A stretch of 64,000 bases of DNA from Vreelandella piezotolerans (GTDB lineage: Bacteria; Pseudomonadota; Gammaproteobacteria; Pseudomonadales; Halomonadaceae), in contig NZ_CP048602.1 of assembly GCF_012427705.1 (NCBI RefSeq), positions 1,054,001-1,118,000 of the forward strand. Reading direction: 5' to 3'. Positions 17,236 through 25,748 of the stretch are shown here, in pieces (within the stretch, counting starts at the first letter, position 1; the number at the start of each line of letters is the position of its first letter). The notes under the pieces were generated by a model. The model did no database searches. It had not been told where the DNA came from and saw only the letters and a program-made list of their open reading frames with translations. A program made the translations under genes and the position numbers.

Positions 17236-17856
17236 ATGAGCCCTGATCTTGTTTCGTTAAGCCACCAACTACTGGATGCTGCCGACGGCAAGGCGCGCTG
17301 GATGGTTGCCCTGGCGGGGCCGCCGGGGGCAGGAAAATCCTACCGCAGCGCGCTGCTCTGTGAGGCGATCAACCAGCTGCGCCCTGGGCAGGCGGTGGTG
17401 GTGCCGATGGATGGCTACCACTTCGATAACGCCGTACTGGGCGATGAGCAGCTTCCTGTGAAAGGCGCGCCCCATACCTTCGATGTGGAGGGGTTGCATC
17501 ATGATTTGACGCGCATCCGTCGTGTGGATAAGCCGGTCGCTGTACCGGTCTTTGATCGACCGCTGGATCTTGCCCGTGCCGGTGGGCGGCTCGTGACGCC
17601 AGAGCATCGCATCGTGATCGTGGAGGGCAACTACCTACTACTGGACCAAGACCCGTGGCGTTCACTGCACGCGCTGTTCGACTGGACGGTATTTATCGAC
17701 GTGGACGATGCCGTGCTCGTGGAGCGGCTGGTGAACCGCTGGCTCTGTATGGGCCAAGACCGGACCGGTGCCCTCGAGCGTACCCACCAAAAAGACATGC
17801 TCAATGCCGCGCTGGTCAAAACCTGCAGCGTGACACCTGACCAGCGCTGGCGCTAG
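17236..17856 (+). CDS. P-loop nucleoside/sugar kinase-like protein
   Basis: The 206-residue protein has a Walker A GPPGAGKS near residue 29, a substrate-site MDGYHFDN (about 63-70) and VEGNYLLLD (about 132). These are features of the uridine kinase/pantothenate kinase-like P-loop group that includes rhizobial FrcK, a kinase encoded in fructose-uptake operons. Here both dehydrogenases yield fructose and no other fructokinase is in the operon, so fructose phosphorylation is an attractive inference. It starts 7 bases after the sorbitol dehydrogenase stop. It could instead act on a nucleoside or another sugar. Confidence 0.75.
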   Translation: MSPDLVSLSHQLLDAADGKARWMVALAGPPGAGKSYRSALLCEAINQLRPGQAVVVPMDGYHFDNAVLGDEQLPVKGAPHTFDVEGLHHDLTRIRRVDKPVAVPVFDRPLDLARAGGRLVTPEHRIVIVEGNYLLLDQDPWRSLHALFDWTVFIDVDDAVLVERLVNRWLCMGQDRTGALERTHQKDMLNAALVKTCSVTPDQRWR

Positions 17857-17892
17857 GACGCGCTTGCCTAACCCATAACCCGGAGAGTGACG

Positions 17893-19380
17893 ATGACCCA
17901 GCTTAACAACCACAACATGGGTGCCCTCAGCGCGGCGGTCGAGACGCCAACCTATGATCGTCAGGCCGTGACGCCTGGCATCGTGCATATTGGCGTTGGT
18001 GGTTTTCATCGAGCCCATCAGGCCATGTACGTGGATGCGCTGATGAACCAGGGCGAAGCGCTGAATTGGGGCATTGTGGGCGTGGGGGTCATGCCCGGCG
18101 ACAAGCGCATGCAGCAGGCCCTCGCTGCGCAAGACTACCTCTATACGCTGGTGGTCAAGCACCCTGACGGTGAGTATCAGCCTCGGGTGATTGGTAGCAT
18201 GGTGAACTACCTGTTTGCCTCGGAAGACCCCGAGGCGGTCATCGAAACCATGGCCGACCCCGCCATCAAAATTGTCTCGCTCACCGTTACGGAGGGCGGC
18301 TACAACTTTCATCCGGTGTCCGGAGAATTCAACTTGGACGCCCCCCAGGTGCGCGACGATCTCGCCCACCCTGAGCGCCCCTCCACCAGCTTTGGCTTGG
18401 TGGTGGAAGCCCTGGTACGCCGCCGGGCACGGGGTATTGCATCGTTTACGGTGATGTCCTGCGATAACATTCAAGGCAACGGCGATGTCGCCAAGCGCAT
18501 GTTCAGCGCCTACGCCCGCGCCCGCAGTGCGGAGCTGGGCGACTGGCTAGCCGCTGAGGTAGCGTTCCCCAACGCCATGGTGGACCGCATCACGCCAGTG
18601 ACCGCGCCCACGGATATCGAAGAGCTCTCCCAGCGCTTTGGCGTGGAAGATGCCTGGCCCGTGGTGTGTGAGCCCTTTACCCAGTGGGTGTTGGAAGATC
18701 ACTTCCCCTTGGGCCGCCCGGCGTTCGAGAAGGTCGGCGTTCAAGTTGTCGAGGATGTCGAACCGTACGAACTCATGAAGCTGCGCCTGCTCAATGCCAG
18801 CCATCAGGCGCTGACCTACTTTGGCTATTTGGCGGGCTACCGCTACGCCCATGAGGTGTGCCAAGACCCGCTGTTTGTCGAGTTCTTGCTCGGTTACATG
18901 CGCGAAGAGGGCACGCCGACGCTGGCCCCCGTGCCGGGGGTAGATCTAGAAACCTACCGGCTGACGCTGATCGAGCGCTTTGCGAACCCGCAAATCAGAG
19001 ACACCTTGGCGCGGCTGTGCGCCGAAAGCTCGGATCGCATTCCTAAATGGTTAGTGCCGGTGATTCGCCAGCAGCTTGCCCAGGGCGGTGAGATTGAGCG
19101 CAGCGCCGCCGTGGTGGCCAGCTGGGCACGCTACGCCGAAGGCGTCGATGAGCAGGGTCAGTCCATTGAGATCGTGGACCGTTTGCGCGAGCCGTTAATG
19201 GCCATTGCCGCCAATAACCGCACCCATCCAGCGGCCTTCGTGGAAAACCGCGAGCTGTTTGGCGACTTGGCGGACCAGCCTCGTTTCCTTAACGCCTACC
19301 TGGAGGCACTGAAGTCGCTGCATGAACGAGGCGCACGGGCTACTCTTGAGGCTCTGGTCGCGTCCAAAGGAACGTTGTGA
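17893..19380 (+). CDS. mtlK: Mannitol 2-dehydrogenase (polyol-specific long-chain dehydrogenase)
   Basis: This is a 495-residue PSLDH-family enzyme that oxidises D-mannitol to fructose with NAD (often also arabitol or sorbitol). The N-terminal domain has IVHIGVGGFHRAHQ (about 32-45). The catalytic region has the family Lys/Asn/His pattern in KLRLLNASHQA (about 295-305). The length matches the family. The ATG at 17893 has GGAGAG 5 bases upstream; a GTG at 17887 in the same frame is less likely. It overlaps the following kinase gene by one base. In Rhodobacter this gene is mtlK, in Pseudomonas mtlD. Confidence 0.92.
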   Translation: MTQLNNHNMGALSAAVETPTYDRQAVTPGIVHIGVGGFHRAHQAMYVDALMNQGEALNWGIVGVGVMPGDKRMQQALAAQDYLYTLVVKHPDGEYQPRVIGSMVNYLFASEDPEAVIETMADPAIKIVSLTVTEGGYNFHPVSGEFNLDAPQVRDDLAHPERPSTSFGLVVEALVRRRARGIASFTVMSCDNIQGNGDVAKRMFSAYARARSAELGDWLAAEVAFPNAMVDRITPVTAPTDIEELSQRFGVEDAWPVVCEPFTQWVLEDHFPLGRPAFEKVGVQVVEDVEPYELMKLRLLNASHQALTYFGYLAGYRYAHEVCQDPLFVEFLLGYMREEGTPTLAPVPGVDLETYRLTLIERFANPQIRDTLARLCAESSDRIPKWLVPVIRQQLAQGGEIERSAAVVASWARYAEGVDEQGQSIEIVDRLREPLMAIAANNRTHPAAFVENRELFGDLADQPRFLNAYLEALKSLHERGARATLEALVASKGTL

Positions 19381-20864
19381 TGTATATCGGGGTGGATTGC
19401 GGTACGCAAAGTACCAAAGTCGTGGTGGTTGATGTGGAGCGGGGCGTCATTCTGGGCGAGGGCAGCCGCCCGCATCGCCTGGATGAAGGGGAGCATGGCC
19501 GCCGGGAGCAGGCACCCGCGGAGTGGCTGGCGGCGCTCAAAGGCGCGTTCTTTCAAGCGATTGAGCGCGCCGGCATCGATGCCAAGCAGGTGCGCGGCAT
19601 CGGCGTGTCTGGCCAGCAGCACGGCATGGTGGCACTCGATGCCGATGGCGTGCCGGTGTATCCCGCCAAGCTGTGGTGCGATACCGAAACCAGCGCTCAA
19701 AATAGCGCACTAGTGGAAACGCTGGGGGGCGAGGCGGGCTGCCTGGAGAAGCTGGGCCTGGTGCTGCAAACCGGCTACACCGCCTCAAAAGTGGCTTGGC
19801 TACGCAACCACCATCCGGATGCCTATCAGCGTATTGCCACACTCTTGCTGCCCCATGACTATCTAAACTTCTGGCTAACCGGCGAACGCGTGACCGAGGC
19901 AGGCGACGCCTCGGGCACTGGCTACTTCGATACCCGCGCCCAGTGCTGGCAGAAAGCGGTGTTTGCCGCCATTGCGCCGGAGCTCGACCCTGACCGTGTA
20001 TTACCTCGGATTATTGACGCCCATGAACCAGCAGGCCGGGTGCGCCCGCTAGTGGCGCAGGAGCTGGGGCTGAGCGATAACGTGGTGGTCTCCTCCGGCG
20101 GTGGTGACAACATGATGGGGGCGATTGGCACCGGCAATATTACCCAAGGACTGGTCACGCTCAGCTTGGGCACCTCCGGCACGGTGTGCGCTTACTCGCC
20201 TAGTCCCGTGGTGTGTGACAGCGCCATGGTGGCGAATTTTTGCGCCAGCCACGGGGGGTGGTTGCCGCTGATTTGCACCATGAACGTGACCTCGGCAACG
20301 ACTCGCGTGCGTGAACTGTTTGGGCTGGATTTGGCCGCCTTTAGCGAACAGGTCGCCAGCGCCCCGATTGGCGCTGAAGGTGTCACCGTATTGCCGTTTT
20401 TTAACGGCGAGCGGGTGCCCATGCTGCCCGATGCCGCCGGCGATTTTCTCGGGTTGACCAGCCTGAACATGACCCAGGCCAACCTCTGCCGAGGCGTAAT
20501 GGAGGGCGCGACCTTTGGTCTACGCTATGGGCTGGAGCTGTTGGGTGAGCTTGCCGCAGGCACCAGCCAGATTCGGCTGATTGGCGGCGGGGCGAACAGC
20601 CCGGTGTGGCGGCAGATGGTGGCGGACATTACCCGTACCCAGGTGATCTGCCCCGAGATTACCGATGCCGCTGCGCTAGGGGCTGCCATTCAAGCGGCCT
20701 GGTGCGATCTACAGGCCGAGGGGGTCAGCCTGGCATCGCTCTGCGAGCGCCTAGTGCATCTGGATGCTGCCTCGCTGGCGGAGCCCGATGTCGAGCGTGT
20801 GGCGACCTATGAAGCGGCCTATCGGCGCTATTTGGCTGCGCTAGGGCAGCGCCATACGCTATAA
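19380..20864 (+). CDS. xylB: Xylulokinase (FGGY family)
   Basis: This is an FGGY carbohydrate kinase of 494 residues. The N-terminal phosphate-binding DCGTQSTK is at about 6-13, the substrate loop is SGQQHGMV (about 78), and the adenosine site is IGGGANSPVWRQMVAD (about 400). The QHG and D-GGGDNMMGAIGTG features are typical of xylulokinase, which phosphorylates D-xylulose and accompanies mannitol/arabitol dehydrogenases in polyol operons (mtlY of Pseudomonas). It starts inside the TGATG junction with the dehydrogenase, implying coupled translation. It appears to be the last gene of the operon proper. Confidence 0.9.
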   Translation: MYIGVDCGTQSTKVVVVDVERGVILGEGSRPHRLDEGEHGRREQAPAEWLAALKGAFFQAIERAGIDAKQVRGIGVSGQQHGMVALDADGVPVYPAKLWCDTETSAQNSALVETLGGEAGCLEKLGLVLQTGYTASKVAWLRNHHPDAYQRIATLLLPHDYLNFWLTGERVTEAGDASGTGYFDTRAQCWQKAVFAAIAPELDPDRVLPRIIDAHEPAGRVRPLVAQELGLSDNVVVSSGGGDNMMGAIGTGNITQGLVTLSLGTSGTVCAYSPSPVVCDSAMVANFCASHGGWLPLICTMNVTSATTRVRELFGLDLAAFSEQVASAPIGAEGVTVLPFFNGERVPMLPDAAGDFLGLTSLNMTQANLCRGVMEGATFGLRYGLELLGELAAGTSQIRLIGGGANSPVWRQMVADITRTQVICPEITDAAALGAAIQAAWCDLQAEGVSLASLCERLVHLDAASLAEPDVERVATYEAAYRRYLAALGQRHTL

Positions 20865-20937
20865 CCCCCCATTGCCTTCATGGTCGATGGCCCTGTAGCG
20901 TGATCTATTCAACCACGGTAACGCAGCGGAGAATGCC

Positions 20938-21786
20938 ATGGAGGCGCGCTTACGCCATCTGCTCACGACTCACGATATAGCGCCAACCGGCGAACTAGAG
21001 CCGCTAAGCGGCGGCGACAGTGCAGCGGTGTACACGTTATCCACGCGCCAGGGGCGGGTGATCGTGAAGCACGACGATCCCGAGCGTCTTAGGGGCGAGG
21101 CAAAGGGCCTGCACGCCCTGGCCGGGGCCCATACCTCGCTCATCATTCCGGAAGTGCTCGGCCAGGCGGAAGGCTGGTTGGTGATAGAAGCCCTGGAGAC
21201 TCAGCCCGCCAACCGGCAGGATGCGACCGCGCTAGGGGAGGGGCTTCGCCAGCTGCACGGCGTGATAGGCAGCTCCCATGGTTGGCATGAAGACAACGCC
21301 TGCGGATTGACCCCGCAGCCCAATGCGCCACTGGCCGATGGGCGGCAGTTCCAGCGCGAGCGGCGCCTGCTCCCTCTTTGCGAGGCTTGCTTTCAGCGTG
21401 GTTTACTCGATAGCGCGCTACGTCGCCGTATCGAGCAGCAGGCCGAACAGCTTGAGCGCTGGTTGCCGGACGGCCCCGGGAGTTTGCTTCACGGCGACCT
21501 ATGGTCCGGCAATGTACTGACCACGCCCTGCGGGCCAGCGCTGATCGACCCGGCGATTTATCGCCACTACCCCGAGACCGACCTGGCCATGCTGACGCTG
21601 TTCGGCTCCCCCGGTGACGCGTTTTTCGAGGCTTACTGGAACGGCAACGCCCCGGCCGACTGGCCGAGGCGTGAGGCGCTGTTTCAGCTCTATCCGCTGC
21701 TCAACCACCTACTGCTGTTTGGCGTCAGCTACCGTGGCGGCGTCGAGCGCAGCGTCGCGCGGCTGGAGCACTACCAGGATTTATAG
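20938..21786 (+). CDS. Fructosamine kinase family protein
   Basis: The 282-residue protein belongs to the fructosamine-3-kinase/YniA family with an aminoglycoside-phosphotransferase-like fold. It has VIVKHDD (ATP lysine, about 41), EAKGL, the catalytic loop LLHGDLWSGN (about 182-191) and the metal site ALIDPAIY. Family members phosphorylate ketosamines to repair glycated proteins or ribulosamines. A free fructose pool from the neighbouring polyol pathway would favour glycation, so the location makes sense, although this is inference. It starts 73 bases after xylB with CGGAG upstream. It overlaps the convergent cynS end by 16 bases. Confidence 0.85.
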   Translation: MEARLRHLLTTHDIAPTGELEPLSGGDSAAVYTLSTRQGRVIVKHDDPERLRGEAKGLHALAGAHTSLIIPEVLGQAEGWLVIEALETQPANRQDATALGEGLRQLHGVIGSSHGWHEDNACGLTPQPNAPLADGRQFQRERRLLPLCEACFQRGLLDSALRRRIEQQAEQLERWLPDGPGSLLHGDLWSGNVLTTPCGPALIDPAIYRHYPETDLAMLTLFGSPGDAFFEAYWNGNAPADWPRREALFQLYPLLNHLLLFGVSYRGGVERSVARLEHYQDL

Positions 21787-22211
21787 GGCAGGAATTTGCC
21801 GTTGAGGGTGAGCAGCACACGGTCGCCTTTCGGGTCTTCGACCTTATCCACCTCCATGGTGAAGTCGATGGCGCTCATGATGCCGTCGCCGAACTTCTCC
21901 TGCACCACGTCCTTGAGCGTTTCGCCGTACACGCCCACCACTTCGTAGAGCCGGTAGATGAACGGGTCTTGGGGAATCGCTTCATCCCACGCTTTGGTGG
22001 GGAAGGCCGTGAGTGCGGTAGCGACGTCGCCATCCACTTCGAGTACGTCGCAGAGTTTATGAGCGATATCGGCGCTGGCGCTGTTCATGCCGTAGCAGGC
22101 AGAGGCGACCCACACCGGCGACATGCCGACGGCGCTGGCAATGTCGTCCCAACTCAGTTTTTTGCGGGCCTTGGCAGCCAGCAGGGTATGACGCATTTCT
22201 AGCTTATCCAT
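21771..22211 (-). CDS. cynS: Cyanase (cyanate lyase)
   Basis: This is a 146-residue cyanase, which decomposes cyanate with bicarbonate to ammonia and carbon dioxide in the cytoplasm. The N-terminal helical domain resembles a lambda-repressor fold (SWDDIASAVGMSPVWVASACYG). The catalytic triad is intact: Arg87 and Glu90 in YRLYEVVGVYGE, and Ser113 in MSAIDF. The length matches the decameric enzyme. It is the last gene of the cynABDS operon and overlaps the ATPase gene by 8 bases. Confidence 0.97.
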   Translation of the reverse strand: MDKLEMRHTLLAAKARKKLSWDDIASAVGMSPVWVASACYGMNSASADIAHKLCDVLEVDGDVATALTAFPTKAWDEAIPQDPFIYRLYEVVGVYGETLKDVVQEKFGDGIMSAIDFTMEVDKVEDPKGDRVLLTLNGKFLPYKSW

Positions 22212-23160
22212 GACGGACCTCCTTGGGAGTGAACTTCACTAGGTTTTCTTGGGATTCGGTGGCAGGGGTTGCCGGGGTTGAAACCGTGGTGGCCTCGGCA
22301 GTCGCTAGTTGCACCGGGTTGACCGGTGTGGGATAGCGCAGGCCTTGGCCGTCGAACTCCTGGGTGCGCAGCTCGCCGGAGCGGTTCACCAGGAAGTCGA
22401 CCAGGTAGTTACGAATCGTGTAGAAGTGCGGGTGTTTAACGATACTTGCCCGCTGGCGCGGCCGTGGCAGATCGATCTCCACCGCCTCGGCGATACGCGC
22501 CTGGGGGCCGTTGGTCATCAAAAAGATGCGGTCGGCCAGCAAGATCGCTTCGTCCACATCGTGGGTAATCATGAACACGGTTTGCTGATCCTGGCTCCAG
22601 ATGTTGATCAGCTCGTCTTGAATGACGCCCCGGGTCAGCGCATCCAGCGCGCCAAACGGCTCATCCAACAGCAGCAGTTTGGGCTTGGTGGCAAACGCCC
22701 GGGCGATGCTCACCCGTTGACGCATACCGCCAGAGAGCTGGGAGGGCTTGCGGTCCACCACTTCTTTCAAGCCGACCATGTCCAGGTACTTCATGCTGTG
22801 GTCGGTAACTTCTCGATCGCTCCACGTTTTCCACCGGGCGCGTACGCCAAAGCGAACGTTTTCAAGCGCGGTTAGCCAGGGCAGCAGGCTGTAGTTTTGG
22901 AACACCACGCCGCGCTCGAGGCCTGGGCCGCTGATCTCTTTGTTCTCCATCACCAAGGACCCTTCGGAGAACTGATCCAGCCCGGCGAGCGCGTTCATGA
23001 TGGTGGATTTACCGCAGCCAGAGTGGCCGATGATGCACACGAATTCGCCTTTCTCGAGCTGAAAACTGATGTTCTCGAACACCGTCAGCGGTTCGGCTTC
23101 TTTACTGGCACTTGGGAAGCGCTTGGCAGCTTTCTGTACCTCTACGAACGCATGACTCAT
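22204..23160 (-). CDS. cynD: Cyanate ABC transporter ATP-binding protein
   Basis: This 318-residue ATPase is of the NrtD/CmpD/SsuB branch. It has Walker A GHSGCGKST (about 48), Q-loop VFQNYSLLPW, signature LSGGMRQRVSIARA, Walker B LLLLDEPFGALDA and MITHDVDEA. The C-terminal 60 residues are rich in Pro/Ala/Thr and lie beyond the ATPase core. I use the ATG at 23160 because AAGGAG precedes it; the frame extends 16 codons further with no ribosome site. The order SBP, permease, ATPase, cyanase is that of Synechococcus cynABDS. Confidence 0.9.
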   Translation of the reverse strand: MSHAFVEVQKAAKRFPSASKEAEPLTVFENISFQLEKGEFVCIIGHSGCGKSTIMNALAGLDQFSEGSLVMENKEISGPGLERGVVFQNYSLLPWLTALENVRFGVRARWKTWSDREVTDHSMKYLDMVGLKEVVDRKPSQLSGGMRQRVSIARAFATKPKLLLLDEPFGALDALTRGVIQDELINIWSQDQQTVFMITHDVDEAILLADRIFLMTNGPQARIAEAVEIDLPRPRQRASIVKHPHFYTIRNYLVDFLVNRSGELRTQEFDGQGLRYPTPVNPVQLATAEATTVSTPATPATESQENLVKFTPKEVRHG

Positions 23161-23170
23161 GGTCGGCTCC

Positions 23171-24028
23171 TTATTCGGCGTAAGTGACGAAGCGGGCAAT
23201 ATAGGCAAGCGACATATCCAGCAGCATGCCCACCACGCCGATCATTAGGATGGAAAAGATCACGCTGGTCAGGTCGAGGTTGTTCCACTCGTTCCAGACG
23301 TAGTAGCCAATGCCCGTACCGCCCACCAGCATCTCGGCGGCCACGATGACCAGCCAGGCGATGCCGATGGAGATCCGCATACCGGTCAGAATGGTGGGCG
23401 CTGCCGCAGGTAGAATGACCTTGAAGGCCGTTTGCAGCGACGACAGCTCGTGGGTGCGGGCCACGTTCACCCAGTCGTTGCGTACGCCCGCCACGCCAAA
23501 GGCCGTGTTGAGCAGCATGGGCCAAATGGAGCAGATAAAGATCACGAAGATGGCGGAGGCTTCGGAATCGCGAATGATGAACAGTGCCAGCGGCATCCAG
23601 GCCAGCGGGGAGATGGGCCGCAACACCTGAATGAACGGGTTGAGCGCTCTGTACGCCAGCGGCGACATGCCAATCAAAAAGCCAATGGGAATCGCCACCA
23701 GCGCGGCCAGCAAATAGCCGCTGAGCACGCGATACAGCGAATAGCCCAGCTGAATGCCAATGCCTTTATCGTTGGGGCCTGCATCATAAAAAGGGTTCGA
23801 AAGCTCTTGCCACGCTTTGACGGCGATTTCTGAAGGTGGCGGTACTTTAGCGCTCTCATCGGCCCCGGCCAGCAGCTGCTCGTATTCGCTCAGCTCGGCA
23901 CCTCCCCCCATGAGCGGGGATTGATTCAACCCTTCCCAGATGCCCAGACCCACGACCAGCAACATGATGGCAAGAATCGTGGCGCGAACGTTTAGGCTCA
24001 ATTTCCACTCGGTAGTGGTGCGGTCCAT
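23171..24028 (-). CDS. cynB: Cyanate ABC transporter permease
   Basis: This is a 285-residue permease of the NrtB/SsuC type with about six transmembrane segments. It has an unusually long periplasmic loop after helix 1 (about residues 36-90, containing GGGAELSEYEQLLAG), and the EAA-like loop VARTHELSSLQTAFKVILPAA (about 188-208). It is 10 bases upstream of the ATPase gene and 2 bases downstream of the binding-protein gene. The long first loop is typical of nitrate/cyanate-type permeases. Confidence 0.9.
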   Translation of the reverse strand: MDRTTTEWKLSLNVRATILAIMLLVVGLGIWEGLNQSPLMGGGAELSEYEQLLAGADESAKVPPPSEIAVKAWQELSNPFYDAGPNDKGIGIQLGYSLYRVLSGYLLAALVAIPIGFLIGMSPLAYRALNPFIQVLRPISPLAWMPLALFIIRDSEASAIFVIFICSIWPMLLNTAFGVAGVRNDWVNVARTHELSSLQTAFKVILPAAAPTILTGMRISIGIAWLVIVAAEMLVGGTGIGYYVWNEWNNLDLTSVIFSILMIGVVGMLLDMSLAYIARFVTYAE

Positions 24029-24030
24029 GG

Positions 24031-25455
24031 TTAACCCCTCCGAATGGCGAAGCTGTCGACGTACGCTTCGGGCTGGGTGTAATCAAAGGTCTTGCCCATG
24101 ATTTGGTAGTTGCGGGCGGTCTCTTCGGGCGCTTCATAGCCCAGCTCGCGCATCACGGTCTGCGCATCGGTAGCCAGATACACGTCCCGAGCGATCTGCT
24201 GATAATCCACGTCGCCTTCGATATAGCCCCAGCGCTTCATCTGCGTCAGGATCCAGACCGCCATGGAGTGCCAGGGGAAGGGGTCGAAATCGATGCGGTC
24301 GGGCACGTTCTGTACGCCGCCCAAACCGTCGGCAAAGCGCCCGGTGAGTACTTGCTCTATGACCGTGACCGGCTGGTTCAGGTAATTCGTCGGAGCAATG
24401 GCTTCGGCAATCTCTGAGCGGTTGGCAGGGTCGGAGGAGTACTGTGTCGCGTCGATAATCGCGCGAAGCAAAGCGCCGTAGGTGTTCGGGTTCTCGCGGG
24501 CAAAGCGGGCGCTGGTGGCAAAGGCGCAGCAGGGGTGTCCGTCCCAAATCTCTTTGGTCAGCAGATGAATGAAGCCGATGCGTTCGAATACCGCGCGCTG
24601 GTTGAAGGGGTCGGGTGATAAGAAGCCGTCGATGTTGCCTGCCCGCAGGTTGGCGACCATCTCGGGCGGCGGAATCACGCGAATTTGAATATCTTGATCC
24701 GGATCCAAGCCGTGCTCGGCGACATAGTAGCGCAGTAGGAAGTTGTGCATGGAGTACTCGAACGGTACGCCAAAGGTAAAGCCTTTCCACTGCTGCGGAT
24801 CGCGCTTATCCAGGTGGTCGTTATGTAGCACGATGGCCTGACCGTTGATGTTTTCTACCGCTGGCATGATGAATGGCTCGGGCGTGGAACCCGCACCGAG
24901 GGTCATGGCCAATGGCATGGGCGTTAGCATGTGCGCCGCGTCGTATTCGCGGTTAAGGGATTTATCCCGCGCCACTGCCCACCCCGCGGTTTTGATGACC
25001 GAGACATCCAGGCCGTAGCGCTCATAAAAACCCATGGGGTGGGCCATGATGATGGGGGTAGCGCAGGTAATGGGAACGAAGCCCACATTAAGCTGGGTTT
25101 TCTCGAGCGGACCTAAACTCTCTTTGACGGCGGCTTTGATCGAATCTAGGGGGAACAGGCTCGCTAACGCCGCGGCGGCCGTGCCGCCACCCACCAGCTT
25201 CATGAACTGACGGCGGTGCATGTCGCTATGGCCAAACATGCCGCGTATTAAGGCGCTTTCGACCACTCGATCCATAACGTCATCGGCGCTGCTTGGCGTT
25301 AACGATGGTGCCACTGCGTTTGTCTGATGCGGGGACCTAGCGCTGTTGGGTTGGGAGGGGGAGCACTGATGGCAATCGCACTGTCGTCCGTGAATCAGTG
25401 ATTGGCGATGATCGAACGGGTTGCCAAGACTGCTGGGGTCGTTGTTCTCTTTCAT
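24031..25455 (-). CDS. cynA: Cyanate ABC transporter substrate-binding protein with Cys-rich N-terminal extension
   Basis: This 474-residue NrtA/CmpA-type binding protein has core features NVGFVPITCATPIIMA (about 122), YERYGLDVSVIK and DPFNQRAVFERIGFIH. A twin-arginine-like signal, HRRQFMKLVGGG followed by a hydrophobic Ala-rich stretch, begins only at about residue 80. Ahead of it lies a polar extension containing the cluster CDCHQC (about residues 26-31). The distal start is supported by GAGGTG 7 bases before the ATG at 25455, so I accept the extension. Internal ATGs nearer the RR motif (25275 or later) are the alternative. A sigma-54 promoter candidate precedes it. Confidence 0.88.
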   Translation of the reverse strand: MKENNDPSSLGNPFDHRQSLIHGRQCDCHQCSPSQPNSARSPHQTNAVAPSLTPSSADDVMDRVVESALIRGMFGHSDMHRRQFMKLVGGGTAAAALASLFPLDSIKAAVKESLGPLEKTQLNVGFVPITCATPIIMAHPMGFYERYGLDVSVIKTAGWAVARDKSLNREYDAAHMLTPMPLAMTLGAGSTPEPFIMPAVENINGQAIVLHNDHLDKRDPQQWKGFTFGVPFEYSMHNFLLRYYVAEHGLDPDQDIQIRVIPPPEMVANLRAGNIDGFLSPDPFNQRAVFERIGFIHLLTKEIWDGHPCCAFATSARFARENPNTYGALLRAIIDATQYSSDPANRSEIAEAIAPTNYLNQPVTVIEQVLTGRFADGLGGVQNVPDRIDFDPFPWHSMAVWILTQMKRWGYIEGDVDYQQIARDVYLATDAQTVMRELGYEAPEETARNYQIMGKTFDYTQPEAYVDSFAIRRG

Positions 25456-25540
25456 GGACGTTCACCTCACAGGAGCAAAAGGGGTTTAAGCTGCGCCGTC
25501 TTGGTGCGTAACGATTCCCTGCGGCGCTATGTCCATAGAT

Positions 25541-25556
25541 AGCGACTTATATGCCA
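25541..25556 (-). promoter_or_regulatory. Candidate sigma-54 promoter for cynABDS
   Basis: Read on the minus strand the sequence is TGGCATATAAGTCGCT. It has GG and GC elements at the exact -24/-12 spacing of sigma-54 promoters (consensus TGGCAC-N5-TTGC). Initiation would fall near 25531, giving a leader of about 75 bases. The divergent gene encodes a GAFTGA-containing sigma-54 activator, which supports the call. Confidence 0.7.
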
Positions 25557-25627
25557 AAACGAGTTTTTCTGATGTTTTTGTCGATGAGTCATAGGGTTAC
25601 TGGTGTGAGAAGGCAGTCGCTGAGTCA

Positions 25628-25689
25628 ACGAATTCGTCACGATTTTTCGTCAATGACGATATTTCGTTGTTTAAATAACGAAAATTCGT
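25628..25689. promoter_or_regulatory. Four ACGA-N2/4-TCGT dyads: candidate activator-binding array
   Basis: Four dyads share ACGA and TCGT half-sites: 25628-25637 (2-base centre), 25639-25650, 25656-25667 and 25678-25689 (each 4-base centre). Starts are spaced 11, 17 and 22 bases. They lie about 100-160 bases upstream of the predicted cyn start, the usual distance for sigma-54 enhancer sites, and just upstream of the activator gene. Confidence 0.6.
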
Positions 25690-25748
25690 GATTGGCCCGC
25701 TGTTTGTATGGAAAGAGAGTCGTCCAGCTGGCTGCCAAGGAGCCTGTG

